From NCBI GenBank assembly GCA_037127255.1, contig JBANSL010000018.1, positions 11,381,175 through 11,445,174 of the forward strand: a stretch of 64,000 bases of DNA, written 5' to 3'. This document shows positions 9,715 to 21,845 of this stretch, one piece after another. Source of the stretch: Persicaria tinctoria (Eukaryota; Streptophyta; Magnoliopsida; Caryophyllales; Polygonaceae). The translations under genes were made by a program, and so were the position numbers. Under the pieces are notes generated by a model. The model was not told the origin of the DNA. It searched no databases and worked only from the letters and a program-made list of their open reading frames with translations. Position 1 is the stretch's first letter, and the number at the start of each line of letters is the position of its first letter.

Positions 9715-12700
9715 ATGGATCGATATAACGAGACTCTAAATGACGGGGAATTGTGCCTTATCGACAGTGCCACTACTCATACTATTTTGAAAAGTCCAAG
9801 GTTTTTCTCCAACCTACAAATGATGGAAACTAGTGTGAACACAATCTCAGGGAAGAGTAATCTAATTGAAGGCTCCGGAAGAGCTTCAATCTTGTTACCC
9901 GGAGGAACAAGGATACTCATTAGAGATGCCCTATATTCAAGTAAATCGCAAAGGAGTTTACTCAGTTTCAAAGATATTAGAGAAAATGGTTTTCATATAG
10001 AAACCATGAATGATAATGGCATTGAGTATTTGCTTCTTACATCTTGTGAGAATGATGATAAGCATATTTTAAAAAAAATGGGTATGCACACATCTGGTTT
10101 ATATGGCACACGAATCCACCCCATTGAAACTCATAATGTTACTAACCAGAAGTTGGTCAAAAAGGAAATTTTCTCTTTATGGCATGATAGACTCGGTCAC
10201 CCAGGAGAAACAATGATGCGTCGAATTATTGAAAATTCACATGGTCATCCATTAAAGAACTTGAAGATTTTTTCAAAGGATGATTTGACATGTAATGCGT
10301 GTTCTCTTGGCAAGTTAATAACAAGACCGTCTATAACAAAAGTGAATGAGGAATCTCCCATGTTCCTTGAACGGATTCAAGGAGACATATGTGGACCCAT
10401 CACACCACCTTGTGGACCATTCAGATATTTTATGGTATTAATAGATGCCTCGACACGTTGGTCCCATGTAAGTGTGTTGTCAACAAGGAATGTTGCATTT
10501 GCAAGGTTATTAGCCCAAATTATTAAGCTAATGGCTCATTTTCCAGATCACCAGATTAAGAGAATCAGGCTAGATAATGCTGGAGAATTTACCTCAAAAT
10601 CCTTTTATGATTATTGTCAATCTACTGGTATTGTAGTTGAGCACCCAGTAGCCCATGTTCATACACAAAACGGCCTGGCAGAGTCGTTGATTAAGAGGTT
10701 ACAAATGATAGCTAGAACGATCTTGATGAAATCAAGATTGCCTTCATCAGCTTGGGGATTTGCAATTATGCACGCTGAAGCTTTAATACGTCTAAGACCC
10801 ACCGCTACAAATAAATTCTCCCCATTACAATTGATCTCTGGAAGAGAACCAGATATTTCATTTTTGAAGGTGTTTGGTTGTGCAGTATATGTCCCAATTC
10901 CTCCCCCACAAAGAAATAAAATGGGACCACAGAGAAGGCTAGGAATATACGTAGGGTTTGAGTCCCCATCAATCATTAAATTCCTGGAGCCTATGACAGG
11001 TGATGTATTCAAGGCTCGATACTTAGACTGTCATTTTGATGAAACCAAGTTCCCAAAATTAGGGGGAGAAGAAAAGAAAGTAATTAAGGGAGACATTGAC
11101 TGGAGTGTAGATTCACAGTCACATTTAGATCCAAGAACGAGTGAAAGTGATTTTGAAGTTCAAAGGATCATACACTTGCAAAGTGTAGCAAACACACTCC
11201 CAGATGTATTCACGGACATTAAGAAAGTAACAGAATCACATATACCAGCTGAAAATGCACCGATTCATTTGGACATTCCAAAAGCAACCACAAATCAACA
11301 TATGGCAACGACTTCTCAAATACGTCGGAAGCGTGGGAGGCCGCTTGGATCTAAGGATTCAAACCCACGAAAGAGAAAAGATATTAATGTGCCAAATATG
11401 GACACTAATGAGGATAAATCTCCAGAAGAGATCCCTATAGAAGATCCAAACAGTAGAAACAAAGACGATAATGATTTTGAGATGTCATTGAATTATGCAT
11501 ACACCGGATTAGGGTGGTATCGAAGAGATGAGATTATAGATGATGTCTTTTCTTATTCTGTTGCACTTACAGTCATGGAAGAAGATGACAATGATCCTCG
11601 AACAATGGAAGAATGTAGATGTCGAGATGATTGGAATAATTGGAAGGAGGCAATTCAGGCAGAACTTAATTCATTAAGTAAACGTAGTGTGTTTGGGCCT
11701 GTAGCACTAACACCAGAAAATGTGAAACCAGTGGGTTACAGATGAGTATTTGTACGAAAGAGGAATGAGAAAGGGGAAGTGGTAAGGTATAAAGCTAGGC
11801 TGGTTGCACAAGGTTTCACCCAAATGCCTGGGGTAGACTATATGGAGACATACTCACCAGTAGTAGATGCAACCACGCTGAGATTCCTAGTCGCTTTGGC
11901 TGTTAAGGAACAACTACAAATGCAACTAATGGACGTAGTAACTGCCTACTTATATGGATCACTAGATACAAACATATACATGAAAATCCCCGAAGGATTT
12001 GGAATGCCTGAAGCATTAAAGTCCAAGTCCCGACACATGTATTCCATTAAACTAAATAGATCATTATATGGGCTAAAGCAGTCAGGTCGGATGTGGTATA
12101 ATCGCTTGAGTGAATACCTATTAAAGAAAGGTTTTGTGAATGATCAAGTAAGCCCATGTGTATTTATTAAGAAGACAAGCTCGGGTTATGTGATCATAGC
12201 TGTGTATGTTGATGATTTAAATATTATTGGAACTCCAGAAGAGATCCGAGAAGCTGCAGATTACTTGAAAAAGGAGTTTGAGATGAAAGATTTAGGAACA
12301 ACAAAATTTTGTCTCGGCCTGCAATTTGAGCATACAAGGAGTGGAGTTTTTATCCATCAATCAAGTTATACGGAAAGATTACTAAAACGTTTTAACATGG
12401 ATAAAGCACATCCATTAAGTACGCCGATGGTAGTAAGATCCCTTGACGTGGACAAGGATCCTTTCCGCCCTAGATCAAATAATGAAGAGATATTGGGTCC
12501 TGAAGTACCATATCTCAGTGCGATTGGAGCATTAATGTATCTAGCCAATAATACCCGACCGGATATAGCTTTTGCAGTAAACTTGCTAGCTAGACATAGC
12601 TCAAACCCCACAAAAAGGCATTGGAATGATGTCAAACAAATTCTACGTTATTTACGAGGAACAATTGATATGGGGTTGTACTTTCAAAGATCTAATCTTT

Positions 12701-13221
12701 CACAAAGTGCAGGTTTAGTGGGTTATTCTGATGCAGGTTACTTGTCTGATCCACACAAAGCTGTGTCACAAATAGGGTACGTGTTTATGTTTGGCGGAAC
12801 GGCTATTTCATGGCGCTCAACAAAGCAGAGTGTAGTAGCCACATCATCAAACCATGCAGAGTTGATTGCTTTATATGAAGCCGGTAGAGAATGTGTATGG
12901 TTAAGATCATTTATCAATCATATTCAAGCATCATGCGAATTGAAGTCGAGTATGCCTAGGCCAACGGTGATATATGAAGATAATGCAGCTTGCATTGCCC
13001 AGATCAGGGAAGGATACATCAAAGGAGATAGAACCAAGCACATATCTCCGAAGTTTTTCTCCACTCACGAGCTTCAATCAAAGGGGGTGGTTGATGTGCA
13101 ACAAGTTCGATCAAGTGACAACATAGCAGATTTGTTTACCAAATCATTACCCGCGAAAACATTCCAAGGTTTCATATACAAGATGGGAATGCGCAGCTTG
13201 AAAAGAGATAAGCTCACATGA
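9715..13221 (+). pseudogene. Copia pol (protease-integrase-RT-RNase H) with one in-frame stop
   Basis: The frame opens at ATG 9715. In order: protease motif LIDSATTHT, GAG-pre-integrase LWHDRLGHPG, integrase core (GDICGP, LDNAGEF, HTQNGLAES), reverse transcriptase (VRYKARLVAQGFTQ, active site YVDDLNIIG) and RNase H (YSDAGY, YEDNAACI, KHISPKFF). The total is 1,168 codons, a normal pol length. TGA at 11743-11745 (codon 677) stops the frame just before the RT domain; the family has Trp there (GYRWVF pattern), so TGG to TGA is likely. Everything after it is open to the TGA at 13219-13221. One nonsense change in gag and one here are the only breaks seen. Confidence 0.9.
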
Positions 13222-13435
13222 GGAGGAGAAATGTACGCGCCACACTCTTTTTCCCTTCGATCAGGTTTTTGTCCCACAGGGTTTTTCTTGACAAGGTTTT
13301 TAACGAGACGGCACCAGCAGAGCGTACGAGACTGCACTCTTTTTCCCTAAGCTATGGTTTTGTCCCATTGGGTTTTCCTAGCTAGGTTTTTAACGAGGTA
13401 GTCAGCAGAATAAAGATTGTACATCCAAGGGGGAG
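13222..13435 (+). other. Copia 3' region: duplicated conserved motif and polypurine tract
   Basis: Two tandem copies (from about 13242 and about 13335) of a unit running CACTCTTTTTCCCT, GGTTTTTGTCCCA, GGGTTTT, then GGTTTTTAACGAG. The same unit occurs four times in the second copia-type element. The polypurine tract AAGGGGGAG at 13427-13435 abuts the 3' LTR and would prime plus-strand DNA. Confidence 0.8.
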
Positions 13436-13857
13436 TGTTATAATATATACTCCCTCCGATGTTTAATATAAGGCATTGGGAATCTTTGCACGTAGTTTAA
13501 GGAGCTTAAAACTATATAAAATATTAATGTTTTTTGTTAATTTTTTTTACATTATAATACTTCTTACTAATAAGTATTATAATGTAAAAAAAATTAATAA
13601 AAAACATTAATATTTTATATAGTTTTAAGCTCCTTAAACTACGTGCAAAGATTCCCAATGCCTTATATTAAAAATCGGAGGGAGTATTATTTATGGATGT
13701 ACAAGGTTTACTTAGGAAAGTTTTATCTTTTAGTAAAGATCTCGTTCTTGGAGCCTAAGGAAGTTAGGCCTATATATTGTATTTGGTGATTCCCCAGAAC
13801 GTACAATTCGAATAGAATCAATCTCTTATTCTCCCCTTATTCTTCTATTTTATTACA
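13436..13857 (+). repeat. 3' LTR of the copia element, interrupted by a MITE
   Basis: TGTTATAAT to TTATTACA, 422 bp. Removing the 235-bp MITE and one TA leaves 185 bp identical to the 5' LTR. Confidence 0.95.
13450..13684. mobile_element. Near-perfect palindromic Stowaway MITE in the copia 3' LTR
   Basis: It starts CTCCCTCCGAT and ends ATCGGAGGGAG, with TA on both sides (13448-13449, 13685-13686). The 235 bp fold as one hairpin of about 110-bp arms with about two mismatches. The empty site is preserved in the 5' LTR, where the same position reads ATAATATATATTATTT, so boundaries and duplication are certain. Confidence 0.95.
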
Positions 13858-13923
13858 AAAAGGACTTATATTTCTAAACAAAATTTTAAGCCTAAAAAGA
13901 CTTATATTTTGGAACGGAGGGAG

Positions 13924-14773
13924 TATATATTACTATTCACCCCATTCCTTCACAAGTCACAACTCATCCCTACGGAGATGGGATTTGATGAGATTTTTAG
14001 GCAAAGAATAGAAGGAAAAATGAATTGAGTGTTTGAGTGGACAATTAAAAAGAATAGAAAAAATTTTAAACCTGAATAACTACCCTAACTGATGGGATTT
14101 CACAACCCAATAAAATACTAGAATTTAATGGAAAAGTAAAATCATTTCCCTTCTCTTCCCTTCCCTTATCTTTCTCAATTTCCAATCTCTTCATTTCCCT
14201 AAAATACCCACTTGGGTTAAGGCGATTTATCAAACTTTCAAAATTCAGGATAATTTTCGTAAATATTACACAATATAAGGAATTTCATGCAATTAGCGTT
14301 TCGAGGGCTTGAAATTTCATTTCCGGACCTTGTTGGATTGCAACCAGTTTGGGGACAGTCCAGGTTCTGCCCAAACGCACCAGTTCGAACCGGCTTCAAT
14401 TTTATCGGGCTCGGTGCGGTTCAGGACGAGGGCGCCGCCGCATCGCCGCGCACTCTCTCACCTTTGTGCGCTTTCTTTCTTTGCGGTTGATTCAGGAGAC
14501 GTGACGTTACGCCTATAGCCTGCAACAATCCCCGAGGTATCGGTTTTTTCGCAGCTTCATTTTCCTGCTAGGGTTCATAGAGTCATTACACATTTCGAAT
14601 TCATTGTATTCGCGATTCACTACCGATCGCAATTTTCTCTACAGTTTTTATTTCAGGCACATTAATTTGCACCGTTGGGGTTGATCGTATGAAAGCCTCT
14701 AGATTGTTGTGGTGACGTCTGCCGCTAGTTGATTAGGGTTTTAATCCGATAAATTTCAATTCTGCTTTGAAGA
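13924..14773 (+). other. Upstream region and 5' UTR of the COQ10 gene
   Basis: AT-rich to about 14280, then GC-richer from about 14330 as in many plant 5' UTRs. Short open frames at 14287-14518 have no recognisable product. Promoter elements cannot be fixed by eye. Confidence 0.4.
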
Positions 14774-16988
14774 ATGCCGCCTTTTTTTATGAACTCGAAG
14801 CTTATAGGGAATCGCTTATTGCGAAAAGACGGGATTTCGCAATTAATTAGGTCAGCAAACAGGGCTGGCCATATGAGAAAGTATGTCCCGAATCGGTGTT
14901 CAAGGAGCATTGCCGGCATTGATAAGAGTTCTGTGTGTAAATCAGTCATCACTGTTAGAGATTTGAGTTCTTATCTAAGTGATGTCTGTTCTAATCCCAC
15001 TGAAATCCAAAGGAGGAGTTTCCTTGGCTGTGGAGATGGAGAAGAAGGAAGTGCTCTATCGAAAGTGCACGAGGAGAGGCGTGTTATGGGGTGAGTCTCC
15101 TCTCCTTCACACTCCATTAAGTATAAAGTAGTCCTTCCGGTGTTGTTGTTAGCCATATGAGATGTGTGATCTTGTATTCAATATTGATGTGTGAAGTTAG
15201 AAGCTGCAATTAGTTTAAATTCAGATTTGAACAACTAAAAGTGGTACTGTCCCTGCACTTTTTTTATCATCATTTCTCATCTGATTCCACCAAAAAAATC
15301 ATTTCTCATCTGAGGTCTTCAGGAGATAGTGCATTTCATTTTCCATGGCAAAGAGTTGCTTAAAGTCTCAATAGGTTTCATATTTGCACTCCAAGAGTTT
15401 TGTGATTAAATTCTGATGAAGAAAAAAGCAAGTTATTTATTTCTCTATGACTCTTCAATTAGGTACTCGCCGGAGCAGTTGTTTGCTGTAGTTGCTGCTG
15501 TTGATATGTACGAAGACTTTCTTCCTTGGTGTCAAAGATCAAATATTATTCGACACAATCCTGATGGATCCTTTGATGCTGAACTGGAGATTGGCTTTAA
15601 ATTGTTCGTGGAGAGTTACATGTCTCATGTAGTAGTAGATAAACCTCGTCGCATTAAGGTAATCACTGAGGAGTTTTTGATGCAGATTTAGTATCTGCTG
15701 TAACTTCTATTTATTGATTGTTCACCATGTTTTTTTTTAAAAAAATTACTCCTTGGCGACATTTTTTAATCTTTATATTTATAGGTCATTAGGGGTTCAT
15801 ACAGCTATCCACATTTTTTTCATTGGCGACAACTCTGCACATGTCTGTTAGAGCTGTATAGGCCAATGTTTCTGGTACAAGAACATATATTGCTGATGGA
15901 TGACAACTTTGTGCTACTTTGACAACAAACGGATTTGTGTCAGTAACTGGAGACCATGAAATATCTTGTTCCTGTTTGTCCTTAGCCTTTGCCTATTCAA
16001 GAGGGAATTGTTAGTTATCCCCTTTTCATTTCGACTAGATGTATTTTCTCTGACAGAAAACCTTCCCAATCTTATCCCTCACATCCCTCTCAGTAGTAAA
16101 AGGAAAATGTATAATTCATTCTCCTTGCATCATCACAGCAGATCTTTGTATCTTTATGTAGATGTTACATAGTACACGAGGCATATAATTTAGTTCGTTG
16201 TGCATTTGATTTATTAGCAACGTGAATGATGATTCATGCTTTTTAATGTAAGATTTCATAGACTATTAAGATATTACTGTAGATATGATCAGTTTTTATC
16301 CCTTCAATTGTAAATTATATTCTGACTTGTGCCTTCTTGGCAGACAACTTCCTCTGAGAGCACGCTTTTTGAACATTTGATAAATATATGGGAATTCAAT
16401 CCTGGACCAACTCCAGAAACGTGCAACCTTTATTTCTTGGTTGACTTCAAATTTCATTCACCACTCTATCGGCAGGTAATTCTCTTCATTTTCTTAATGT
16501 TTGATGGGAAAATCTCACTGCTCATTGCCTTTTATGTCCGCATACACTGCATAAGTGCATCTAACTTGTTTGTGCATGTGCTGGGAAGAAAGTTGTTTAC
16601 TATTTGGGTATGAATTGTGGCTTACACTGTGGCAGTGATATATTTTCCTAAATAAAACGACTTTGCCTATAAACACTTTGGAGGACAGATGGTGTGTGAT
16701 TTTCATTTAAGCTCAAATATCCCGTTTAGCTGCACATTTTTCTTTCTTTTACTTGATGCTTTTATTCATCATCATTTTGAGAAAATTCTCATGAATAATA
16801 TCAATGTATTCATTGCCAAAGATTGATTGTTTGAACCTACTCTAAACTGGTCGATGTGATTGTTCACTCTTGGCCAGGTTGCATCCATGTTCTTCAAGGA
16901 GGTGGTCTCTCGACTGGTTAGTTCTTTTAATGATCGATGTCGCTTGATTTATGGACCAGAGGCCCGTGTCCTTGAACGAAAAGCATAA
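14774..16988 (+). CDS. COQ10: Coenzyme Q-binding protein COQ10 homologue, mitochondrial
   Basis: Four exons: 14774-15090, 15463-15658, 16344-16475 and 16878-16988. All junctions are GT-AG and phases agree; the product is 251 residues. The first exon encodes a basic, Ser/Arg-rich N-terminus (MNSKLIGNRLLRK) like a mitochondrial presequence. Exons 2-4 encode the START/polyketide-cyclase-like fold typical of COQ10: YSPEQLFAVVAAVDMYEDF, LPWCQRS, a hydrophobic tunnel-forming region, FHSPLYRQVASMFF and a C-terminal amphipathic helix ending in ERKA. COQ10 binds ubiquinone on the matrix side of the inner membrane and is needed for its delivery to the respiratory chain and for efficient Q synthesis. 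Length and domain layout match other plant COQ10 proteins. I chose ATG 14774; an in-frame ATG at 14789 is also possible. Confidence 0.9.
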
Positions 16989-18673
16989 GTTCAGAATCAA
17001 TCTGAAAGTTGCATTCAAGCTTGGGTTGATTGAGTTTCATCCACGCAACACTATGAAAATTGGAAGCTCACATAGTCCATGGACAATCCTAATTTTAGTT
17101 ACATCGGCTGTTCGTGGTAAGTTTAAATCTGCAAATGACTATTCTTCTCTTTCACAAATATCTCCATTCTTCCCCAAATTGCAGTCAATTGATCCATATC
17201 CTCACTGAAGCACTACAATCTTTTTGTCAAACGAATTTGTCTCTGTATCGGAATCATGTGATACAATATTACTACATCCATAAGCTTATGGATATCATTC
17301 TAATAATTTTCGTCCAGCTAATACAACTTTTTTGTGAGGAATTTATTAAAGATATGTATCTTGTGGTAGATATATTACTAAATGAACAGGTTTCTTATTT
17401 CAACGCCTTTGTGTTTTTCGGTCAGTGAGAGTGTGTTTTGCAGCATCTTAGATGCCAAAATGCAGGACTATGATAACGTATTACATGTAAGTTATTGTAA
17501 AAAATGTTTGTCAAGCTTTTGCAGAGTTTGTAGAACATAAAATGCCTATACTTTTTATGTATAGTATACCATTGTCCCTGCTCATGTAGATAGGATAATC
17601 TAGATATTTTGGACTTGGGAGTCATGGTAGTTCTGAACTTGAAACACATACTAGGATACTGCTTGCTAAAATGTTATTGACTTATCGCGGAACTCCATTC
17701 TAAGGTGGTATCTCTTTGTGATCGAGGTCTTGATCCAGCTCATGTGATCAATAGCGTGTCTCGATGCCATGACTTTGGGTCTGGCTGTTCTGCTTGCTGT
17801 CATGCTTTCAGAGAAGATAAAGAGTTGCAGGTCTCTTAGCCACTGTTTCTTTTTCACCTCCTCTCGGGTGTCATGTTTCATTGTTTTGGATAGTTACCTG
17901 TGTCTTTTCTTTGATGATTTGAAAATTCTCACTCCTCGTTGTGTTTCATGTATTTCATGATAATCCATGAACATAGTTCTGTCCCTTCCTATCCAAAAAA
18001 TATGTTTGGCAACAAACCTTGTTAGAAGCGTCAGCGTTTTTAATACCTTATATTCCCCTTTTCAATAGGATAACACTGAACATTTGAGCCTAAGAATAAG
18101 ATCTTGTCTCGTTTGAGCATGCCTTTAACCACTTGCAAACCGTCAAGTTGGTTGTCATCTAGCGGTTAATGCTCATTGTGCGCGGGTTCAATGAAATGCT
18201 CGTAAACTAACCCTCAAGTCCCCTAGCTGGTCGTATGCTTGCCTTGGCCAGGGAGATTGGTAGCTAACACTTCACAAGTTCTGAAACTAACCCTACCTAT
18301 AAGGTTTTCATGTGAAACCCACATTCAACACGTTTTTTCTACAAATTGACAAACAACTCAACAACTTGCAACCAGAGCCAGCAAGATCTGACCCGACTTC
18401 ACTGAACCTAAGTTACCCAAATTCTAATATTTTGTCAAAATTCACTCTGAAACCCAACTTGACCGAAACACGAAGTAATCAACCCAACTTGCATTGTTAT
18501 TTGTTAACATGGTTCGAGATAACCGAAATTCAAAACAATTCAAACCCGATGATCAAAATTAACCTAAACCACCACACTCGAATACTCGACTGCCACATGT
18601 AGTTCCAAACAGAACCATTAAGGCCTCTATGATCGATGAATAGAATTCAAACAATTCTAAATTAAATTGAGAT
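16989..18673 (+). other. COQ10 3' UTR and intergenic DNA
   Basis: A donor-like GTAAGT near 17116 and an acceptor after GTGTTTTGCAG near 17443 suggest the 3' UTR may be spliced. A short open stretch at 17705-17829, flanked by AG and GT, encodes CDRGLDPAHVINSVSRC, with four cysteines in all. I do not recognise it. 18140-18200 has weak tRNA-like A/B-box resemblance. No other gene is supported. Confidence 0.35.
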
Positions 18674-18746
18674 GCGCCTGTAGCTCAGTGGATAGAGCGT
18701 TTGTTTCCTAAGCAAAAAGTCATAGGTTCGACCCCTATCTGGCGCG
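18674..18746 (+). tRNA. tRNA-Arg (anticodon CCT)
   Basis: The 73 nt fold as a standard cloverleaf: acceptor GCGCCTG/CTGGCGC with one U-U mismatch at 6-67, D arm GCTC/GAGC, anticodon stem TTTGT/GCAAA around loop TTCCTAA, T arm ATAGG-TTCGACC-CCTAT and discriminator G. Anticodon CCT reads AGG (Arg). The D and T arms hold the internal A and B boxes. No intron is present and CCA is not encoded, as expected for a nuclear gene. Confidence 0.95.
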
Positions 18747-18747
18747 A

Positions 18748-18753
18748 TTTTTT
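18748..18753 (+). terminator. Pol III terminator of the tRNA-Arg gene
   Basis: A run of six T begins two bases after the tRNA 3' end, the normal RNA polymerase III stop. Confidence 0.8.
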
Positions 18754-20720
18754 ACCGCGCCTTTAAATTATTCAACCCATCAACTATTTTTGCTGTTTTT
18801 CAGCTTCCTTTTCTCTTAATTTCTATGCAATCAAATCCTTATGCTTCAATTTTGAATTTTCTGATCACTCACTACCTAATTGTTTTAATTTTTCAAGTCC
18901 ATCAACTATTCATCTTAATTTCTATGCAACTACAGTTTCTACATCCTTGAGCTTCAATTCTCTGATCTCTCACCACCCAATAGTTTCTCTCAATATCAAC
19001 TTTTAGCGTTCATCTTTATCATTAAAAAATAAAAATAAAAATTTCATGGCGGGTTCGAGGAAATCCCTGCTTTTTATTCTGATTCCTGATAGCACGGTTA
19101 AGGGCTTCACTATGGTTCCGGCGCTTTGTTTCTGGAGGTGCTTTTTTCCCCCTTCTTTTCTGACAATACCCCTATTTTACTCCTTTTTTTTTACTGTTAG
19201 AAAAAGGTGGTCTAACTCTAATTATTCTCAAATGATTTGGGTTTGATTTGATTTGATTTATTGTGTTTTGGCTAACTTCCATTTTTGCAGTGTTTTGCCA
19301 ATGGGGCCTTGTGATTTTGGAGTATACATTGCACTTATTTTATTTTCCCCCACATTTACAGTGTGTATGTGATTTTTCTGTTTTTTAGTGCAAGTTATAA
19401 TTTTTGTTCTTCAACTGTATGGATTTCCCACTGCTATGAAAAATCAATTAGGTTTGAACTGATTGACGTGAAGGGATGGCGAGTGCAGCCAAAATGATAG
19501 TACAAGAGATATATAGATTAGGCTTTAGAGATTACGTGAGTCAATTCGAAATCTTACCTAAATTTGAACTGATTGAGCTGAAAGATGGTTCAATTTAGTT
19601 GTCCTTGGTAAAGATCATTACTGTATTTTGCCTCCTGGTGTAATTGCATTCTATGATTTAATCACATTTATGATTTCTACTTTTGATAAATGATTAGCTT
19701 CTTGTGAATGACTTGCTTCCATCTATGATTGGATATTTATAATTGCTCTTGGAGCCTTTAGTTTCTCCTTAAGCAGCAAACAAGGAAAACGCGACAAATT
19801 CGGTTACATATACCTTTCCTTATGATGTGTGCAAGACATATATGGATGTAAAGAATTTTCGGCTTCTAACTAATCCAAGGACTTCCAAACGTGTGCATCT
19901 CCTACTCACATTATTGAATAGCTATCAGATTATTGATATAGATAGAATAGATAGGTTGTTATCACAGCAAATCCATCCTAGATAATGCTTGTAGTCTTGT
20001 AGATACATACAAATGGTCCTATTACGATCCAATTTTCCGCCTTTTTTCATCTAGTTAGGTAGGAGTGGGCTAGGGATTTGATTCGTTACAAGGCTAGGAG
20101 AAGCTCCCCATGTGGCCATGTGATGTAAATGTAATATCTGATTGCTAACTCATTCCTGCAAGCAGTTTCGGTTTATGTTCTCGTTTGCCCTTTTCGCTGT
20201 CTTATGCATTTTGTACAGAACTACACTACAGATGGTCCTAAAGTTGATGCTTCAAAAGAAAGAAAGCACTTCTCAAATGGGTGGTTAGGGTGCTTTACTT
20301 TGGTAAAGATTTCTGAGTATTAAAAGAAGCTTCAGCCTGCACTTATCATTGAGAAACTCGTCGAATTCATCATCATTATACCATATGCTCTAGGCTAATA
20401 TAGTATACCATCTACTGAGACCTACTCGCTTGTGGGGACGATAAACGTTTTTCTGTTATCAATGATGTAGTAAGTCACTATAGTTCGCTATCTGTAAGTA
20501 TCATCGGTTAATGATTATCCGGTGATGAGCTAATGATGTACTCTTGTAACAGTTTCAGGATGATCAATTCAACAGATTGTAATGTATATGTTGCTCCTTT
20601 TCAGGTAAAAACCGAAACGTTTACTGCTTAATGATTGATTGTTCTTGTTTCGTTATCACTGTAAGATCGGCTAGATCTTACATTTTTGGTAGGTTGTGGA
20701 CATAAGTTGGCCACCCGCAC
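18754..20720. other. Intergenic stretch with no supported gene
   Basis: A 66-codon frame at 19046 (MAGSRKSLLFILIPDS) begins after A-rich sequence and could continue into an intron near 19140, but I do not recognise it and see no second exon that fits. The rest is AT-rich with scattered stops. The end near 20680-20720 may be 3' UTR of the minus-strand BKI1-like gene. Confidence 0.4.
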
Positions 20721-21062
20721 GTTCACCGAGTTTTGGTGTCTATTGGAATCCTAAGGAATAAGATGAGACACGACACGATGTACACGAAATCCTTAGGGAG
20801 GAAGGCGGAGTTTGTCTCGCTATTATTGGAAGTTGGCTTTGGTGACAATGTACAATGAACTTGGATGTTTCTGCAATTTCTCTGCTTCTTCTTAGAGTCC
20901 TTAAGGGACCACACTTAGTTTTATATAGATCCATAAACAAACCAATACCTGCCGATAATCGAATCATATGATAATCGCAAAGAGATTAGGTAATGCAAAA
21001 TCAAACTTATATGCTTATCTTATCTTCTTGTTGCTTGCATTTTCGGGTGTCATATACATAAT

Positions 21063-21845
21063 CTAAGGACATGGAGAGGGAGCTGAAATGGAGTCCTTGC
21101 AATGAGTGATTGCAGCCTGAATTGCAGCCTGAAGCTCCTCCATGGTGCTGTCGTTGGAAGGAGGAGAGGGAGCCGTTGAAGCGAGGCTGTTTGTCGGAGA
21201 AGTCCTCATCGAAGCCGGAGCTGAGAACTGGATGTCCTCTGGTCTACCCTTGGAGAACAAGAACATCCTTGTGTACCTCTTGAGGAAATGGCTCATGTCG
21301 AATCTCGCCTTCTTCTTGTGCGCTTTGTTGTCATGATCTCCTTCTTGTCGAATATCGCCTTCTTTTCGCCTTCTTGCAAGGCCGAACAGCGAGAAGGACT
21401 TGGCCTTGGTCCTTGTCCGACCCTCGGATGGAAGCTCATCGACGTTGTTCAAGTGATCGCGGATCCTCCTAGTGTTGTACTCGTAGCTGTTGAAGCTGTG
21501 GCCTCTCGGGTGGTGGTCGCAGCCGCTGCATATGCACCCGTCAATCTTGGTGTGGAAGCCGTGGTCGAGCGAATTGGTGGAGGAGCGAGGCGAGACGGCG
21601 AGGTTGGGAAGGAGGTGGAGAGGGAGCAAGTGGCCGTGGAAGAAGATTTCATCGGCAGGAGTTAAGTCAATGGCAGACGGAGGCTGATGGTTGTCGAGAT
21701 TGGCTGTCGAAGAGGGCTGGAGGGAGACCGCGAACGAGAATTCGTGGGCAGGGGACGAAGAAGCCGAAGGAGGCGCGGACGATGCGAATGGGTGCTTCGC
21801 GGATGCCTCGTGGTGTCGGATTTTGTAGTCGTGTTGGAGCTCCAT
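21063..21845 (-). CDS. BKI1: BKI1-like (BRI1 kinase inhibitor) brassinosteroid regulator
   Basis: Single exon, 260 residues. The start is ATG 21845 (MELQHDYKI); an upstream in-frame ATG at 21914 would add only a low-complexity stretch coded by repeated CACAAG-like DNA. Diagnostic motifs: LTPADEIFFHGHLLPLHLL (about residues 60-79), the serine-rich SPRSSTNSLD, KSFSLFGLARRRK, the basic membrane-association motif KKKARFDMSHFLKRY with its Tyr (about 178-192), and the C-terminal peptide STMEELQAAIQAA (about 233-245). In Arabidopsis, BKI1 sits at the plasma membrane, binds the BRI1 kinase through the C-terminal peptide and blocks signalling; tyrosine phosphorylation in the basic motif releases it when brassinosteroid is present. 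It is shorter than Arabidopsis BKI1 (337 residues). A MAKR relative is the alternative, but the C-terminal peptide favours BKI1. Confidence 0.87.
   Translation of the reverse strand: MELQHDYKIRHHEASAKHPFASSAPPSASSSPAHEFSFAVSLQPSSTANLDNHQPPSAIDLTPADEIFFHGHLLPLHLLPNLAVSPRSSTNSLDHGFHTKIDGCICSGCDHHPRGHSFNSYEYNTRRIRDHLNNVDELPSEGRTRTKAKSFSLFGLARRRKEGDIRQEGDHDNKAHKKKARFDMSHFLKRYTRMFLFSKGRPEDIQFSAPASMRTSPTNSLASTAPSPPSNDSTMEELQAAIQAAITHCKDSISAPSPCP

Larger units (their letters stand above)
7210..13857 (+). mobile_element. Full-length Ty1/copia retrotransposon with identical LTRs
   Basis: The element is 6.6 kb. The 185-bp LTRs begin TGTTATAAT and end TTATTACA; they are identical once the MITE in the 3' copy is removed. 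Flanks AAAAT (7205-7209) and AAAAG (13858-13862) form a 4/5 target duplication. Order is LTR, primer-binding site, an untranslated leader with a TA microsatellite, gag, a 484-bp spacer, pol (protease, integrase, reverse transcriptase, RNase H: copia order), polypurine tract and LTR. Two point nonsense codons, one in gag and one in pol, are the only obvious defects. Identical LTRs indicate a recent insertion. Confidence 0.95.
7023..13923. mobile_element. Stowaway-type MITE split by a copia insertion
   Basis: The left half (7023-7209) starts CTCCATCCGTTCAAAATTA. The right half (13858-13923) ends GGAACGGAGGGAG. These are Stowaway terminal repeats (CTCCCTCCGTTCC type, with a shared TAAGTCCTTT-like inner part), flanked by TA at 7021-7022 and 13924-13925. 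Together the halves total about 250 bp, a normal MITE size. The copia element at 7210-13857 lies inside. Confidence 0.75.

Noticed and set aside
17705..17829. Possible exon with four cysteines downstream of COQ10
   Set aside because: Splice-like borders exist, but no partner exon or family is recognised; left as a note in the 3' region.
18140..18200. A/B-box-like words suggesting a third SINE
   Set aside because: Match to Pol III boxes is weak and there is no similarity to the two SINE copies.
18312..18602. 96-codon plus-strand frame
   Set aside because: Asn/Pro/Leu-rich, no recognisable domain, and sits in repeat-like intergenic DNA before the tRNA.
19046..19246. 66-codon frame starting MAGSRKSLLFILIPDS
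   Set aside because: Single short frame with no continuing exon found and no known relative.
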